Origin: Caedibacter sp. 38-128
Lineage (GTDB): Bacteria; Pseudomonadota; Alphaproteobacteria; Caedimonadales; Caedimonadaceae
DNA length: 64,000 nucleotides
Direction: 5' to 3'
Assembly: GCA_001898705.1 (NCBI GenBank)
Contig: MKUU01000020.1
Location: 48,488 to 112,487, forward strand
Under the pieces are notes generated by a model. It did no database searches, had not been told where the DNA came from, and saw only the letters and a list, made by a program, of their open reading frames with translations. Position 1 is the first letter of the stretch. Every line of letters begins with the position of its first letter. The translations under genes were made by a program, and so were the position numbers. Positions 35,417-44,756 of the stretch are shown in pieces.

Positions 35417-36718
35417 ATGAGCCCTTCTCACTCACATATTAATTTCTTGAATAAGATTCTTACAAATCCATTCACGGTTCTAGGAGCAATTATACTTGGG
35501 ACTATTATTGGTCTTCACGATAAGCAGCTTGCTAATATGATTGCTCCTTTAGGGAAAATTTATCTCTCTGCTCTTCAAATGTCTGTAGTTCCACTTATTA
35601 TTGTTATGATAACTTGCAGCATTGCACGTTTTATACAATCAAAAAGCTCAAAAACTTCTATAAGCCGAATCTTATTAGTTTTTTTTATTGGATTGGTCAT
35701 ATCAACATTTATAGGAGGCTTATGCGCAATTATATTTGGGCCAGGCTCTAATATTAATGAAACGATGCTCGCCAATATTATGAAAGATTCGGCATCTTCA
35801 ATGATTCGTGAAGTTGATTTAAAAACACCAATTGAAACAGATGCTTTCCAAAATTTAAATCAATTTATTTCTGATCTTATCCCCAAAAATTTCTTTGCAG
35901 CTCTAGCAGAAGGAAACATCCTTCAAATCGTTATTTTTACAATAATACTGGGAACAGCAATTGGGTCTCTTAATAACTCTTCTCAAGAGAGCTTACTAAA
36001 TATATTTGAGAGTACTCAAAGAGCATTACAAAAAATATTAAGTTGGCTTTCAATTGTATTACCAATTGGCGTTTTAGGTTTAATGGCTGAGCAAATCTCA
36101 AAAGTTGATTTATCGATTTTACTTGTAATGACCAATTACATTTGTAGTTTAACTTTTGCATTTTTTAGCCTGATATTCTTATCAAGCCTCATTATATGGG
36201 CAAATTTTAGAGGAGAATATTTAGAATCAATACGCGTTATGTACACAACAATAGTTGTTGCCTTAACTACAAGAAATAGCTTCCTTGCAATGTCTGAAGC
36301 AACTGATGCTCTTACTTCCAAATTGAAATTCGATCCTTTAACAACAAATTTACTTCTTCCTCTAGGAATTACAATCTGTAGATATGGTAATGTATTGTAT
36401 TTTTCATTCACAGCCATTTTTATTGCACAACTTTATAATGTACCTCTTACTTTTTCGACATATTACATCATAATTTGCGGTTCGATTATCGCTGGCATTG
36501 CAACTTCTGGCGCAACTGGGGTTGCAAGTATAGCTCTCATTTCAATTATTCTCGAGCCTCTGGGATTACCTCTAGGTGCTGTTTTTGTTCTGCTAATTAC
36601 TGTTGATGTTATTGCTGACCCGCTAAGAACGCTAGCCATTATATACCCTAATTGTGCAGCTACTTCATTGCTAGCTAAAAAAGAAGATTTGACCTCTCTT
36701 AAAAAAGCAACTATTTAG
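35417..36718 (+). CDS. Divergent dicarboxylate/amino acid:cation symporter (DAACS family)
   Basis: A 433-residue membrane protein with the DAACS fold. ALQMSVVPLIIVMITC matches transmembrane segment 2, and an HP1-like TTRNSFLAMSEAT and HP2-like IATSGATGVASIAL are present. The segment-7 motif that is NMDGT in typical members reads CRYGN (321-325). The segment-8 motif keeps DPLRT but not the usual N..GD, reading YPN instead. Substrate and cation coupling are therefore uncertain; acidic amino acids are a guess from family and context. It ends the operon. Confidence 0.8.
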   Translation: MSPSHSHINFLNKILTNPFTVLGAIILGTIIGLHDKQLANMIAPLGKIYLSALQMSVVPLIIVMITCSIARFIQSKSSKTSISRILLVFFIGLVISTFIGGLCAIIFGPGSNINETMLANIMKDSASSMIREVDLKTPIETDAFQNLNQFISDLIPKNFFAALAEGNILQIVIFTIILGTAIGSLNNSSQESLLNIFESTQRALQKILSWLSIVLPIGVLGLMAEQISKVDLSILLVMTNYICSLTFAFFSLIFLSSLIIWANFRGEYLESIRVMYTTIVVALTTRNSFLAMSEATDALTSKLKFDPLTTNLLLPLGITICRYGNVLYFSFTAIFIAQLYNVPLTFSTYYIIICGSIIAGIATSGATGVASIALISIILEPLGLPLGAVFVLLITVDVIADPLRTLAIIYPNCAATSLLAKKEDLTSLKKATI

Positions 36719-36726
36719 AGAAATTA

Positions 36727-37620
36727 TTAAAAATCTTGATGTTCTAAAGCTTTTCTTTCAATAAACTGTCGGAAAGCAATAATACGTTTTGAGTTTCGAA
36801 GCTGTTCAGGATACACAATAAAACGTTGCACCATTGCTCCTTCAAGCTCAGGTAATATTTCAATAAGATCATCATCTTTATCAAGTATATATTTATGCAT
36901 ACCTGCAATACCAAGCCCAGCTTTGACACATTGTAAGATTGCATAAGCATTATTTACAATTAAGTAAGGTTCTCGACTTTGTCCACGGCGCGTTCCTGCA
37001 TGTAAGATCCAATTAACTTTATTTAAACGATGAGATATTTCATCTCCAAACGCAATCAGGCGATGGTTATCAAGATCTTGAGGTTTTACAGGAACACCAA
37101 ATTTTTTAAAATATGGACGACTGCCATAGATTCTTAAGCGATAAGGAGGCAAAGGAACAGCAACCATATCCGGTTGTGTAGGAGGAACTGATGGAATGCT
37201 AATATCTGCTTCACGCATATTTAAGTCAGGCTCATCATCTCTCAAAATAAGATTTACCCGAATATGCGGATAAAGCTCTAAGAACTCACCTAGCAAAGGC
37301 GCAAGCCACATAGAACCAAAAGCAATTGAAGTTGTTATTTTTAAAGGACCACGTGGATGACCTTGGCTCTCATTCAAAAGAGCTTCTGTCATGGCTAACT
37401 TTGAGAAAACCTCACGCACTGACTCAAATAATAGTTCTCCTTGTTCTGTCATAACAAGCCCACGAGCGTGACGATAGAATAATGGAACTCCTAACGATTC
37501 TTCTAAACCGTTTACTTGCCTACTAATTGCTGACTGGCTTAAGTTTAATTGTTCTGCAGCACGTGTAAAACTTCCTGCAAGTGCGACAGTATGAAAAATT
37601 CGTAGTTTATCCCAATCCAT
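36727..37620 (-). CDS. LysR-family transcriptional regulator
   Basis: A 297-residue protein. An N-terminal winged HTH (WDKLRIFHTVALAGSFTRAAEQLNLSQSAISRQV in order, shown here as GSFTRAAEQLNLSQSAIS) is followed by the effector-binding domain (about 90-297). The effector is unknown. It faces the symporter gene tail to tail with an 8-base gap, so it may regulate that operon. It also lies 66 bases downstream of mipZ on the same strand and could be read through from it. Confidence 0.9.
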   Translation of the reverse strand: MDWDKLRIFHTVALAGSFTRAAEQLNLSQSAISRQVNGLEESLGVPLFYRHARGLVMTEQGELLFESVREVFSKLAMTEALLNESQGHPRGPLKITTSIAFGSMWLAPLLGEFLELYPHIRVNLILRDDEPDLNMREADISIPSVPPTQPDMVAVPLPPYRLRIYGSRPYFKKFGVPVKPQDLDNHRLIAFGDEISHRLNKVNWILHAGTRRGQSREPYLIVNNAYAILQCVKAGLGIAGMHKYILDKDDDLIEILPELEGAMVQRFIVYPEQLRNSKRIIAFRQFIERKALEHQDF

Positions 37621-37686
37621 TAAGGGTCCTTAATTCCTTCTTCTAAATGAAGAGTGCCATAAGTTGATCAAAATTCTAAATAAATT

Positions 37687-38517
37687 TTAACTTGCGTCCT
37701 GAAGACGTTCAATTAAAGGCGTTAGATTAATCATCTCAAGTAATGCTCGTAACTCTTGTCGAGCGGCAACGTGTGATAATGTCATCTCAATACCAACATC
37801 TTGCAAATCCAACAAAGTTAATCCTTGTAAAAAGAGTTCTCTAAAAATAACCCGCTCCCCAAAACCTGAAGCAAGACGGAAACCTATTCGTTGGGAAAGT
37901 TTATTTAAGAGAAATTGCATTTCTTCTTTATTCTTTGCGAAAATACTACTTAGTCGATTACGCAATACAATCCAATCAAACTGGGTTTTCTCACGCAATA
38001 ATTTGTGCTTTTTTTGTTCCCATACCATTTCTGAATACGTACTAGGGCCAGATATTTCACGAGTTTCACTATTGATACGGGCCAACATATCAAGGTCAAT
38101 AAAACTATCATTAAGAGGTGTAATTAATGTATCGGCATAAGAGTGTGACAACTGTGAAAGGAACGTATCATTTCCTGGAGTATCGATAAGAATAAAATCT
38201 TTGTCTTTAAGATCGCTTAAACATGATAAAAACTTTTCCTTCTCTTCTGCTTGAGCATCGATTGTTGTTGGCAAATTCGACCGTAGAATTGCATGATGAG
38301 TTGAATTTGGGAGTTTCTTATCATTTACCTTTATATATTTATGTCGATTTTCTATGTATCGAGATAATGTCCCTTGCCGCGCATCAATATCAATAGACCC
38401 AACTTTAAAACCCAGCCTCAAAAGATGAACTATAAGATGCATCGAAAGTGTAGATTTGCCAGTTCCTCCTTTTTCATTTCCCAAAACGATGATATAGGGT
38501 TTTCCTTGTGCGTTCAT
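37687..38517 (-). CDS. mipZ: Division-plane positioning ATPase MipZ
   Basis: A 276-residue P-loop ATPase of the ParA/MinD group. The deviant Walker A is NEKGGTGKSTLSMHL (about 14-28), then IDIDARQGTLSRYIENR and LIDTPGND. Those sequences match MipZ, which forms gradients from ParB at the poles and blocks FtsZ at the wrong place in alphaproteobacteria. A perfect AGGAGG ribosome-binding site is upstream. It begins 13 bases after the putrescine permease gene, an unusual partner. parAB is not in the window. Confidence 0.9.
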   Translation of the reverse strand: MNAQGKPYIIVLGNEKGGTGKSTLSMHLIVHLLRLGFKVGSIDIDARQGTLSRYIENRHKYIKVNDKKLPNSTHHAILRSNLPTTIDAQAEEKEKFLSCLSDLKDKDFILIDTPGNDTFLSQLSHSYADTLITPLNDSFIDLDMLARINSETREISGPSTYSEMVWEQKKHKLLREKTQFDWIVLRNRLSSIFAKNKEEMQFLLNKLSQRIGFRLASGFGERVIFRELFLQGLTLLDLQDVGIEMTLSHVAARQELRALLEMINLTPLIERLQDAS

Positions 38518-38530
38518 ATCACTTTCCTCC

Positions 38531-39349
38531 TTAAGATTTCTTGCTTTTCATTAATGAGCCTTTATGCATAAACCATCCCGCTATAATAATACCAATGGTC
38601 ACTAAGCTTACTATAATTGTTGCAAGGGCATTTATAACAGGACTAATTCCTGTTCGTACGCTCGAAAAGATGAGCATAGGTAAAGTTGTGGAGCCAGGAC
38701 CTGAAAGAAAGCTTGCGAGCACGACATCATCTAATGATAAGGTAAAGGCAAGTAACCAGCCAGCTGTAATTGATGGAAATATTAAAGGAAGTGTTATTTT
38801 AAAAAATACAGTAACTGGGCGTGCGCCCAAATCTAAAGCAGCTTCCTCTAGCTGTCGATCAAATTCAAGAAGGCGAGTGCGAACAATCACGAGAACATAA
38901 GCAATTGTTAAAGTAACATGCCCCAAAGTAATCGTTATAATGCCTCGTTCTTTCGGCCATCCGGTAGTTTGCTGAAGCACAACAAAAAAAAGTAATAAAG
39001 CAAGACCCGTAATAACTTCTGGCATGACTAAGGGCGCTGTTACAAGCCCATTAAAAAAAGTTCTTCCTTTAAATGACTGAAACCTAACGATAACGAGGGC
39101 CGCAACTGTCCCTATAAGCACAGATATCGTTGCAGTCAGAAGAGCAATCTTTAAACTTAACAAAGCTGCAGTAAGCATCATTTTATTAGAAAAAAGTTCA
39201 TAATACCATTTTAAAGAAAATCCTGACCATTTTGTAACACTTTGCGCTTTATTAAATGAAAAAATAATAAGGCTTAATATAGGTAAGTATAAAAATGCAT
39301 ACCCAAATACCATAAAAGTTAGAAGAAAAGGTCTCTTAGAAAAAGTCAC
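38531..39349 (-). CDS. potI: Putrescine/spermidine ABC transporter permease 2
   Basis: A 272-residue membrane permease with about six helices. The coupling-helix motif EAALDLGARPVTVFFKITLP contacts the ATPase, and FTLSLDDVVLASFLSGPG is typical of PotI/PotC. A GTG at 39349 lies one base past the potH stop and has GGGAGA before it, so it is preferred over the longer frame to 39409, which would overlap potH. It imports polyamines with PotH and PotG; the binding protein is not found here. Confidence 0.9.
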   Translation of the reverse strand: MTFSKRPFLLTFMVFGYAFLYLPILSLIIFSFNKAQSVTKWSGFSLKWYYELFSNKMMLTAALLSLKIALLTATISVLIGTVAALVIVRFQSFKGRTFFNGLVTAPLVMPEVITGLALLLFFVVLQQTTGWPKERGIITITLGHVTLTIAYVLVIVRTRLLEFDRQLEEAALDLGARPVTVFFKITLPLIFPSITAGWLLAFTLSLDDVVLASFLSGPGSTTLPMLIFSSVRTGISPVINALATIIVSLVTIGIIIAGWFMHKGSLMKSKKS

Positions 39350-39350
39350 T

Positions 39351-40307
39351 TTAATCTTCTCCCGTCGGTTGCATTGTAAACTTTTGAAATCCAACAATTG
39401 GTAAAACAAGAAAAATAAGCATAGCTATTGCAAGCGCCGCTGCCACTGGCCAATCTCGATTGGTAAAAAATTCAGTCCACAAAATCTTTCCAATCATAAG
39501 TGTATCAGGCCCGCCTAAAAGCTCAGGTATCACAAATTCACCTACTGCGGGAATAAATACAAGCATAGATCCTGCAATAATTCCTTTTACAGAAAGAGGT
39601 ACAGTGATTGTCCAAAAAGCTCTCGAAGGTTTACACCCCAAATCATAAGCAGCCTCTAGAATTTGATGATCAATTTTTTCTAAAGCTGAATAAAGAGGTA
39701 AAATCATGAAGGGTAAATAAGAGTATACAATTCCTAAACAAACTGAGAATTTATTATTATTCAGTGCAAGAGGCTGAGATATTATTCCAATCTTTAATAA
39801 AAAGCCATTTATGATGCCGTGATAGTTAAGTAAACCGATCCACGCATACACCCTTATCAAGAAAGAAGTCCAAAAAGGCAAAACCACAAGTAACAACAAA
39901 ATTACCTTTATTTTAGTATTGGCTCGTGCAATCCCATACGCAATAGGATAGCCAATAAGAAGACAGAAAAAAGTTGCTAATCCAGCAATTTGTAAGGATT
40001 CAATATATCCAGCAATATATAAGCTGTCCTCTTTAAGTAATTGATAATTCCATAAATTAAGCCGTATTTGAAGAAAGCTTTCATCCACCCACGAAATTAT
40101 TGAAGTAAAAGGAGGAGCGCCAATAATACTCTCTGAAAAACTAAGCCCAAGTACAATCAGAAAAGGAATAAAAAAGAAAACAATATGCCAACCATAAGGA
40201 ATAGCGATTAAAGCTGCTTTTCCCATGATACGCTCAAAATAAACTTTCAAATTTTCTAAATTCATCTCTAAGTTATATTTATCTTTGTTAATTCTTTCCA
40301 ATAACAC
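39351..40307 (-). CDS. potH: Putrescine/spermidine ABC transporter permease 1
   Basis: A 318-residue permease. Several hydrophobic helices surround the coupling segment EAAYDLGCKPSRAFWTITVP, with PAVGEFVIPELLGGPDTLMIG as a family hallmark. The GTG at 40307 sits one base after the potA-type gene's stop. An ATG at 40265, 14 codons in, is also possible. It is the middle gene of the transporter operon. Confidence 0.9.
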   Translation of the reverse strand: MLLERINKDKYNLEMNLENLKVYFERIMGKAALIAIPYGWHIVFFFIPFLIVLGLSFSESIIGAPPFTSIISWVDESFLQIRLNLWNYQLLKEDSLYIAGYIESLQIAGLATFFCLLIGYPIAYGIARANTKIKVILLLLVVLPFWTSFLIRVYAWIGLLNYHGIINGFLLKIGIISQPLALNNNKFSVCLGIVYSYLPFMILPLYSALEKIDHQILEAAYDLGCKPSRAFWTITVPLSVKGIIAGSMLVFIPAVGEFVIPELLGGPDTLMIGKILWTEFFTNRDWPVAAALAIAMLIFLVLPIVGFQKFTMQPTGED

Positions 40308-40308
40308 C

Positions 40309-41451
40309 TTAACTTGTCAAAACAACACCACTTTCAGGTCTCCAATGAAGGTAAACCTCATCATCCCAATTAATAGGTCTTTCTGTCAAACGAACTTGAT
40401 TTGTTACAGTTGATAAGATCTTTTTTCCTGATTTAAGCTCCACATGATAAATAGATACATCTCCAAGATAAGCAATTTCTGTCACAATCCCCTTACAACA
40501 GTTTCGTTCTTTTTGAACTGATTCTTTAGTGATCATAACTTTCTCTGGTCTTATAGCGACTGCAACTTGAGCTCCTACTGGTGCCGAAGATGAGTGTGTG
40601 ACATACAAATCACAACCAGCTTCTTCTGATTTAATTGATACATGATCTGGTTCATCCTCGGTAACAAATCCCTCAAAGATATTCATTTCTCCAATAAAAT
40701 CTGCAACAAAACGAGAACTGGGATATTCGTAAATTTCTGTAGGTGTCCCAACTTGGCGTATACGTCCCTCTTCCATTACGCCAATACGCGTCGACATTGT
40801 CATAGCCTCTTCTTGATCATGCGTGACCATAATGAATGTGACGCCTAATGTTTCTTGGATATTGACAAGCTCAAATTGAGTTTGTTCACGCAGTTTTCGA
40901 TCAAGGGCGCCTAGAGGCTCATCTAAAAGAAGAACCCGAGGTTGCTTTGCAAGACTTCTAGCAAGAGCGACTCTTTGCCTTTGCCCGCCTGATAATTGTT
41001 GAGGTTTTCTACGAGCATATTTTCTTAAATGAACAAGTTCCAACATAGAAATAACGCGATCCCTAATATCGCTTGCAGGCATATTTTGTTGCTTCAAACC
41101 AAAGGCTATATTCTGTTCAACTGTCATATGAGGAAAAAGAGCATATGACTGAAACATCATATTAACAGGCCGATTATATGGTTCAACATTCGTCATATTT
41201 ATACCATCTATAAATATCTTGCCTGAGGTTGGTATTTCAAAACCTGCCAATGACCTTAACAAAGTTGTCTTACCACATCCGGAAGCCCCCAAAAGAGAAA
41301 AAAACTCCCCAGGAAAAATCTGAAGGCTAATATTATTAACAGCGGGAAAACCATCAAATGCTTTAGAAACATGAACAATATCAATAATTGGTCTTGCCTG
41401 AGGATCTTTCCAAGGTTCGAATTTTGTGGAGGGACGATCAGCAATGGCCAT
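40309..41451 (-). CDS. potG: Putrescine/spermidine ABC transporter ATP-binding protein
   Basis: A 380-residue ATPase. Walker A is GASGCGKTTLLR, the Q-loop is MMFQSYALFPHMTV, the signature is LSGGQRQRVALARSLA, Walker B is VLLLDEPLGALD and the H-loop is VTHDQEEAM. The C-terminal TOBE domain at about 285-370 gives the PotA/PotG type. N-terminal residues 1-22 are a non-conserved tail, as in PotG. It is the first gene of potG-potH-potI(-mipZ). A perfect inverted repeat lies 34-56 bases upstream of its start. Confidence 0.92.
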   Translation of the reverse strand: MAIADRPSTKFEPWKDPQARPIIDIVHVSKAFDGFPAVNNISLQIFPGEFFSLLGASGCGKTTLLRSLAGFEIPTSGKIFIDGINMTNVEPYNRPVNMMFQSYALFPHMTVEQNIAFGLKQQNMPASDIRDRVISMLELVHLRKYARRKPQQLSGGQRQRVALARSLAKQPRVLLLDEPLGALDRKLREQTQFELVNIQETLGVTFIMVTHDQEEAMTMSTRIGVMEEGRIRQVGTPTEIYEYPSSRFVADFIGEMNIFEGFVTEDEPDHVSIKSEEAGCDLYVTHSSSAPVGAQVAVAIRPEKVMITKESVQKERNCCKGIVTEIAYLGDVSIYHVELKSGKKILSTVTNQVRLTERPINWDDEVYLHWRPESGVVLTS

Positions 41452-41484
41452 CTATAATTACCTTAAAATATAACAACTCTTTCA

Positions 41485-41507
41485 TCACTATCTTGGTAAG
41501 ATAGTGA
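41485..41507. repeat. Perfect 10-base inverted repeat upstream of the putrescine operon
   Basis: TCACTATCTT and AAGATAGTGA flank a 3-base spacer (GGT). It lies about 34 bases before the potG ATG and 72 bases past the efflux gene stop. It could be a regulator site for the pot genes or a terminator for the efflux gene; there is no T-run. Its core matches the stem at 18587-18628. Confidence 0.45.
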
Positions 41508-41578
41508 ATGCAAGAAATGTCTGCTTAAAATTATATAATTTTATCTTTAAAGAAAGGACAAATTTCTGTTTTAGGCAC

Positions 41579-42763
41579 TTAATGGTTATTATTTTTTTGT
41601 TCAAGATAAAAGTAAAGGGAAAGACTTAATATGCACATTGCAACTAAAAATATGGCCAAGGGTTTAATGCTAAAGTCATCAAGTATACTTCCTACAAACC
41701 CTCCTACTCCCAAAGCAGCCGTTATTACAAGACTTCTAACTGCAGAAGCAGCTCCCTTTTTCTCTGTAAAAAGCTGTAAAGCCGCTGAGGTTGATGGGCC
41801 CCATACCAAAGCTGCTCCAGCCATATAAAAGCCTATTGCTAACAATATAGGAGTGAGAAACAAGAGTTGCAAAAAACTTAAGAACAGCAATGTAAGAGCG
41901 CCAAAAAGTGAGACAATAATACCAATTAAAATTGATTTATTTACGCCCACATACTGGATTATTCGAGAAGCTAAGAAAGTTCCGGCAATATAAGCGATAC
42001 TCACTGAGCTAATATAAATCCCTATAAAATCTGAAGTCAGATGCAAGCTTGACTGAAAAAAGAAGGGTATAATAGTTAAATAACACAATTCTCCGCAAAT
42101 TAGACAAGAATAAAGAATAATATATGTCAAAAATTTCTTATTCTTAAAGACAACCGTATAAGAGTCTATAGCTTCTGATGCATTAAGCTTTTTTTTCTGA
42201 ATAAGTCCTCTATGATCGGAAAGATAAAAAATCATTAATACAATAACACACAAGGAAAACACAAAAATAAAGAAAAAATTCCCTCGCCAACCAAATGCTG
42301 TATCTATATACCCTCCTAAACTAGGGGCCAGCAATGGTCCTAATGAAACAACACACCCCATCCAAGACATTACTGTTGCTCCTTTTTGTCCTGGATAATG
42401 ATCTTGAATAGCTGCCCATCCTACAACAGGAACAGCGATACCTCCTATACCTTGAATAAATCGTCCTATAAGAAGCATCATTAATGATGATGCTTCGAAA
42501 CAAAGGAAACTTCCAAAAATAAAAGCGCCTAATCCGCCTATTATTGTCCATTTGCGTCCGAAATGATCTGAAAAAATCCCAAAAATAGGAGTCGATAGCA
42601 GTCCACCTACCATATAAAAAGGTATGGAAAGCTGCAAAGTATCAGGACTACAATTAAAAAAAATTGCCATATCAGGAAGACTTGGAAGATAAATATCTGT
42701 AGCAATTATCGTAACAATAAAAGCCAAAATGATTAAAATTGTGCTACTTTTAGCTATAACCAT
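41579..42763 (-). CDS. Bcr/CflA-type multidrug efflux MFS transporter
   Basis: A 394-residue protein with 12 predicted helices. ATDIYLPSLPDMA at about 21-33 is the Bcr/CflA hallmark, followed by the MFS motif A GIFSDHFGRKWTI. RFIQGIGGIAVPVVGWA is on helix 4. It probably exports drugs or small metabolites by proton antiport. It starts 7 bases after the stop of the ABC exporter and is likely in the same transcript. Confidence 0.9.
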   Translation of the reverse strand: MVIAKSSTILIILAFIVTIIATDIYLPSLPDMAIFFNCSPDTLQLSIPFYMVGGLLSTPIFGIFSDHFGRKWTIIGGLGAFIFGSFLCFEASSLMMLLIGRFIQGIGGIAVPVVGWAAIQDHYPGQKGATVMSWMGCVVSLGPLLAPSLGGYIDTAFGWRGNFFFIFVFSLCVIVLMIFYLSDHRGLIQKKKLNASEAIDSYTVVFKNKKFLTYIILYSCLICGELCYLTIIPFFFQSSLHLTSDFIGIYISSVSIAYIAGTFLASRIIQYVGVNKSILIGIIVSLFGALTLLFLSFLQLLFLTPILLAIGFYMAGAALVWGPSTSAALQLFTEKKGAASAVRSLVITAALGVGGFVGSILDDFSIKPLAIFLVAMCILSLSLYFYLEQKNNNH

Positions 42764-42770
42764 CTGAATC

Positions 42771-44609
42771 TCATTTTATGCTAGTTTTTTCTTTTTCAGA
42801 AAGATTCGCAAGAATCTGCTTACTTTCAAGCTGACGTTTCCACATTTGTGCGTAAAATCCTTTTTGTTTAAGTAATTGTGAATGTACGCCCCGCTCAATA
42901 ATTTTTCCTTGATCCACGACTAAAATTTCATCTGCATCAACAATCGTCGATAACCGATGAGCAATAATAATTGTTGTATGTCCCTTTGAAACTTCCCGTA
43001 GATTTTCTTGTATCGTTTTTTCAGTATGCGTGTCTAGAGCAGAAGTAGCTTCATCAAATAAGAAAATTTTTGGTTTTTTAAGAAGCGTCCGTGCAATTGC
43101 GATACGTTGCTTCTCTCCACCTGACAGCTTTAAGCCTCGTTCTCCGACCGTGGTAAGGTATTGATCTGGTGTCTGCATAATAAAATCATGTATCTTAGCG
43201 AGTTTTGCCGATTTTATAACTTCATTCTTGTTGGATTGTGGATGTCCATAGGAAATATTATAATAAATCGTATCATTAAAAAGGACCGTGTCTTGAGGCA
43301 CAATTCCTATTGCCTTACGCAAACTAGATTGTGTTATTTCTCGAATATCCCGTCCATCAATAAGAATTCGCCCCTCAATAACATCATAAAAACGAAATAA
43401 CAAACGTGAAATGGTTGATTTTCCAGCGCCTGAAGGACCTACAATGGCAAGCGTTTTACCCATAGGGACCTCAAAAGAAATATTATTAAGAATTCGTCTT
43501 TCAGAAGTATAACCAAAGCTAACGTTTTCAAAAATAACAGTTCCATCTTTAATGTTAAATTCTTCTGCTTGTTTAGAATCCTTTACCTCTTGAGGTTCCT
43601 TAAAGAGCAAAAACATATGTTCCATATTTATAAGAGAGAGTTTAATTTCTCGGTAAGCAAATCCTAGTATATTAAGTGGTAAATAAAGCTGAATAAGATA
43701 AGTATTAACGAGAACAAAATCTCCTATAGACATTTTTGAAGAAATAACTTCAGAAGCAGCCATAATCATAATTATAACAAGTCCAAGAGAAATGATTGCC
43801 CCTTGTCCAATATTAAGGATTGACATTAGTTGTTTACTTTTTACAGCGGCAATCTCATACTGCTCAAGAGAAACATCGTAACGTGCAGCCTCATGCTTTT
43901 CATTGTTAAAATATTTAACGGTTTCATAATTTAACAAGCTATCAACTGCTTTTGTATTTGCTTCGGTATCGGTTTGATTCATTTTGCGGACAAAAGTTGT
44001 ACGATATTCTGTCAAGCTAATTGTAAAAATGATATAAATTGCGAGAATCGAAAGTGTTACAAGCGCAAAAGACGGTTTATAAATTGTTGAAAGAACGATA
44101 GAAACCATAATAATTTCAAAAATTGTTGGCAGTATATTGAAAACCATAAACCTTAGTAGTGTTTCTATAGCGTTCGTACCACGTTCGATTGACCGACTGA
44201 GACCTCCTGTTTTGCGATCTAAATGAAATCTAAGGCTTAATGCATGCAGATATTCAAAAGTTTCCAGAGCAATTTGTCGAATAGCACGATGTTCAACGCG
44301 TACAAACAACATATCCTTAATTTCATTAAAAAGTTGCGCTCCAATGCGCGCAGCACCATAAGCTAAAATAACCCCCAAAGGTAGTACAATAAGAACGCCT
44401 CTCTCGACGTCAATAGATAGCGCATCAACGGCTTTTTTATAATAAACAGGTGCATAGACATTAAAAATTTTACTTATTAAAAGAAGCGCTAATGCAGAAA
44501 GTATACGAAAGCGCATTGCTTTTCCTTGTTGTTCCCACAAGTAACGCATTAATGTTTTCAATGGCTTAAAATTTGCCTTTGAGTTAATATCGGTATTGTT
44601 TAGTTTCAT
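42771..44609 (-). CDS. Atm1-like ABC exporter
   Basis: A 612-residue half-transporter of the ABCB7/Atm1/HMT1 class. Six membrane helices (about 25-300, SLRFHLDRKTGGLSRSIERG as the conserved intracellular loop) precede an ATPase domain. Walker A is VGPSGAGKSTISRLLFR, the signature is LSGGEKQRIAIARTLL and Walker B is IFLFDEATSALD. Relatives export glutathione-linked or iron-sulfur-related compounds. The ATG at 44609 with AAGGA upstream is preferred over a TTG at 44690, which adds 27 hydrophobic but non-conserved residues. Confidence 0.9.
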   Translation of the reverse strand: MKLNNTDINSKANFKPLKTLMRYLWEQQGKAMRFRILSALALLLISKIFNVYAPVYYKKAVDALSIDVERGVLIVLPLGVILAYGAARIGAQLFNEIKDMLFVRVEHRAIRQIALETFEYLHALSLRFHLDRKTGGLSRSIERGTNAIETLLRFMVFNILPTIFEIIMVSIVLSTIYKPSFALVTLSILAIYIIFTISLTEYRTTFVRKMNQTDTEANTKAVDSLLNYETVKYFNNEKHEAARYDVSLEQYEIAAVKSKQLMSILNIGQGAIISLGLVIIMIMAASEVISSKMSIGDFVLVNTYLIQLYLPLNILGFAYREIKLSLINMEHMFLLFKEPQEVKDSKQAEEFNIKDGTVIFENVSFGYTSERRILNNISFEVPMGKTLAIVGPSGAGKSTISRLLFRFYDVIEGRILIDGRDIREITQSSLRKAIGIVPQDTVLFNDTIYYNISYGHPQSNKNEVIKSAKLAKIHDFIMQTPDQYLTTVGERGLKLSGGEKQRIAIARTLLKKPKIFLFDEATSALDTHTEKTIQENLREVSKGHTTIIIAHRLSTIVDADEILVVDQGKIIERGVHSQLLKQKGFYAQMWKRQLESKQILANLSEKEKTSIK

Positions 44610-44756
44610 TGCAGTTTTATCCTTGACGAGTGAAAAACAAAATAACATTATCAGCGTACAAGCTACTATATGTAGTAGATATCGGCCCAAAAAGCCACCA
44701 CATATTGATTATTTTGTAACTTTAACAGTATATTAGTTAATTAAAGGATATGCATT

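Noticed and set aside
44610..44756. Possible cobalamin riboswitch before nrdJ
   Set aside because: The 147-base spacer is too short and lacks the conserved B12 box.
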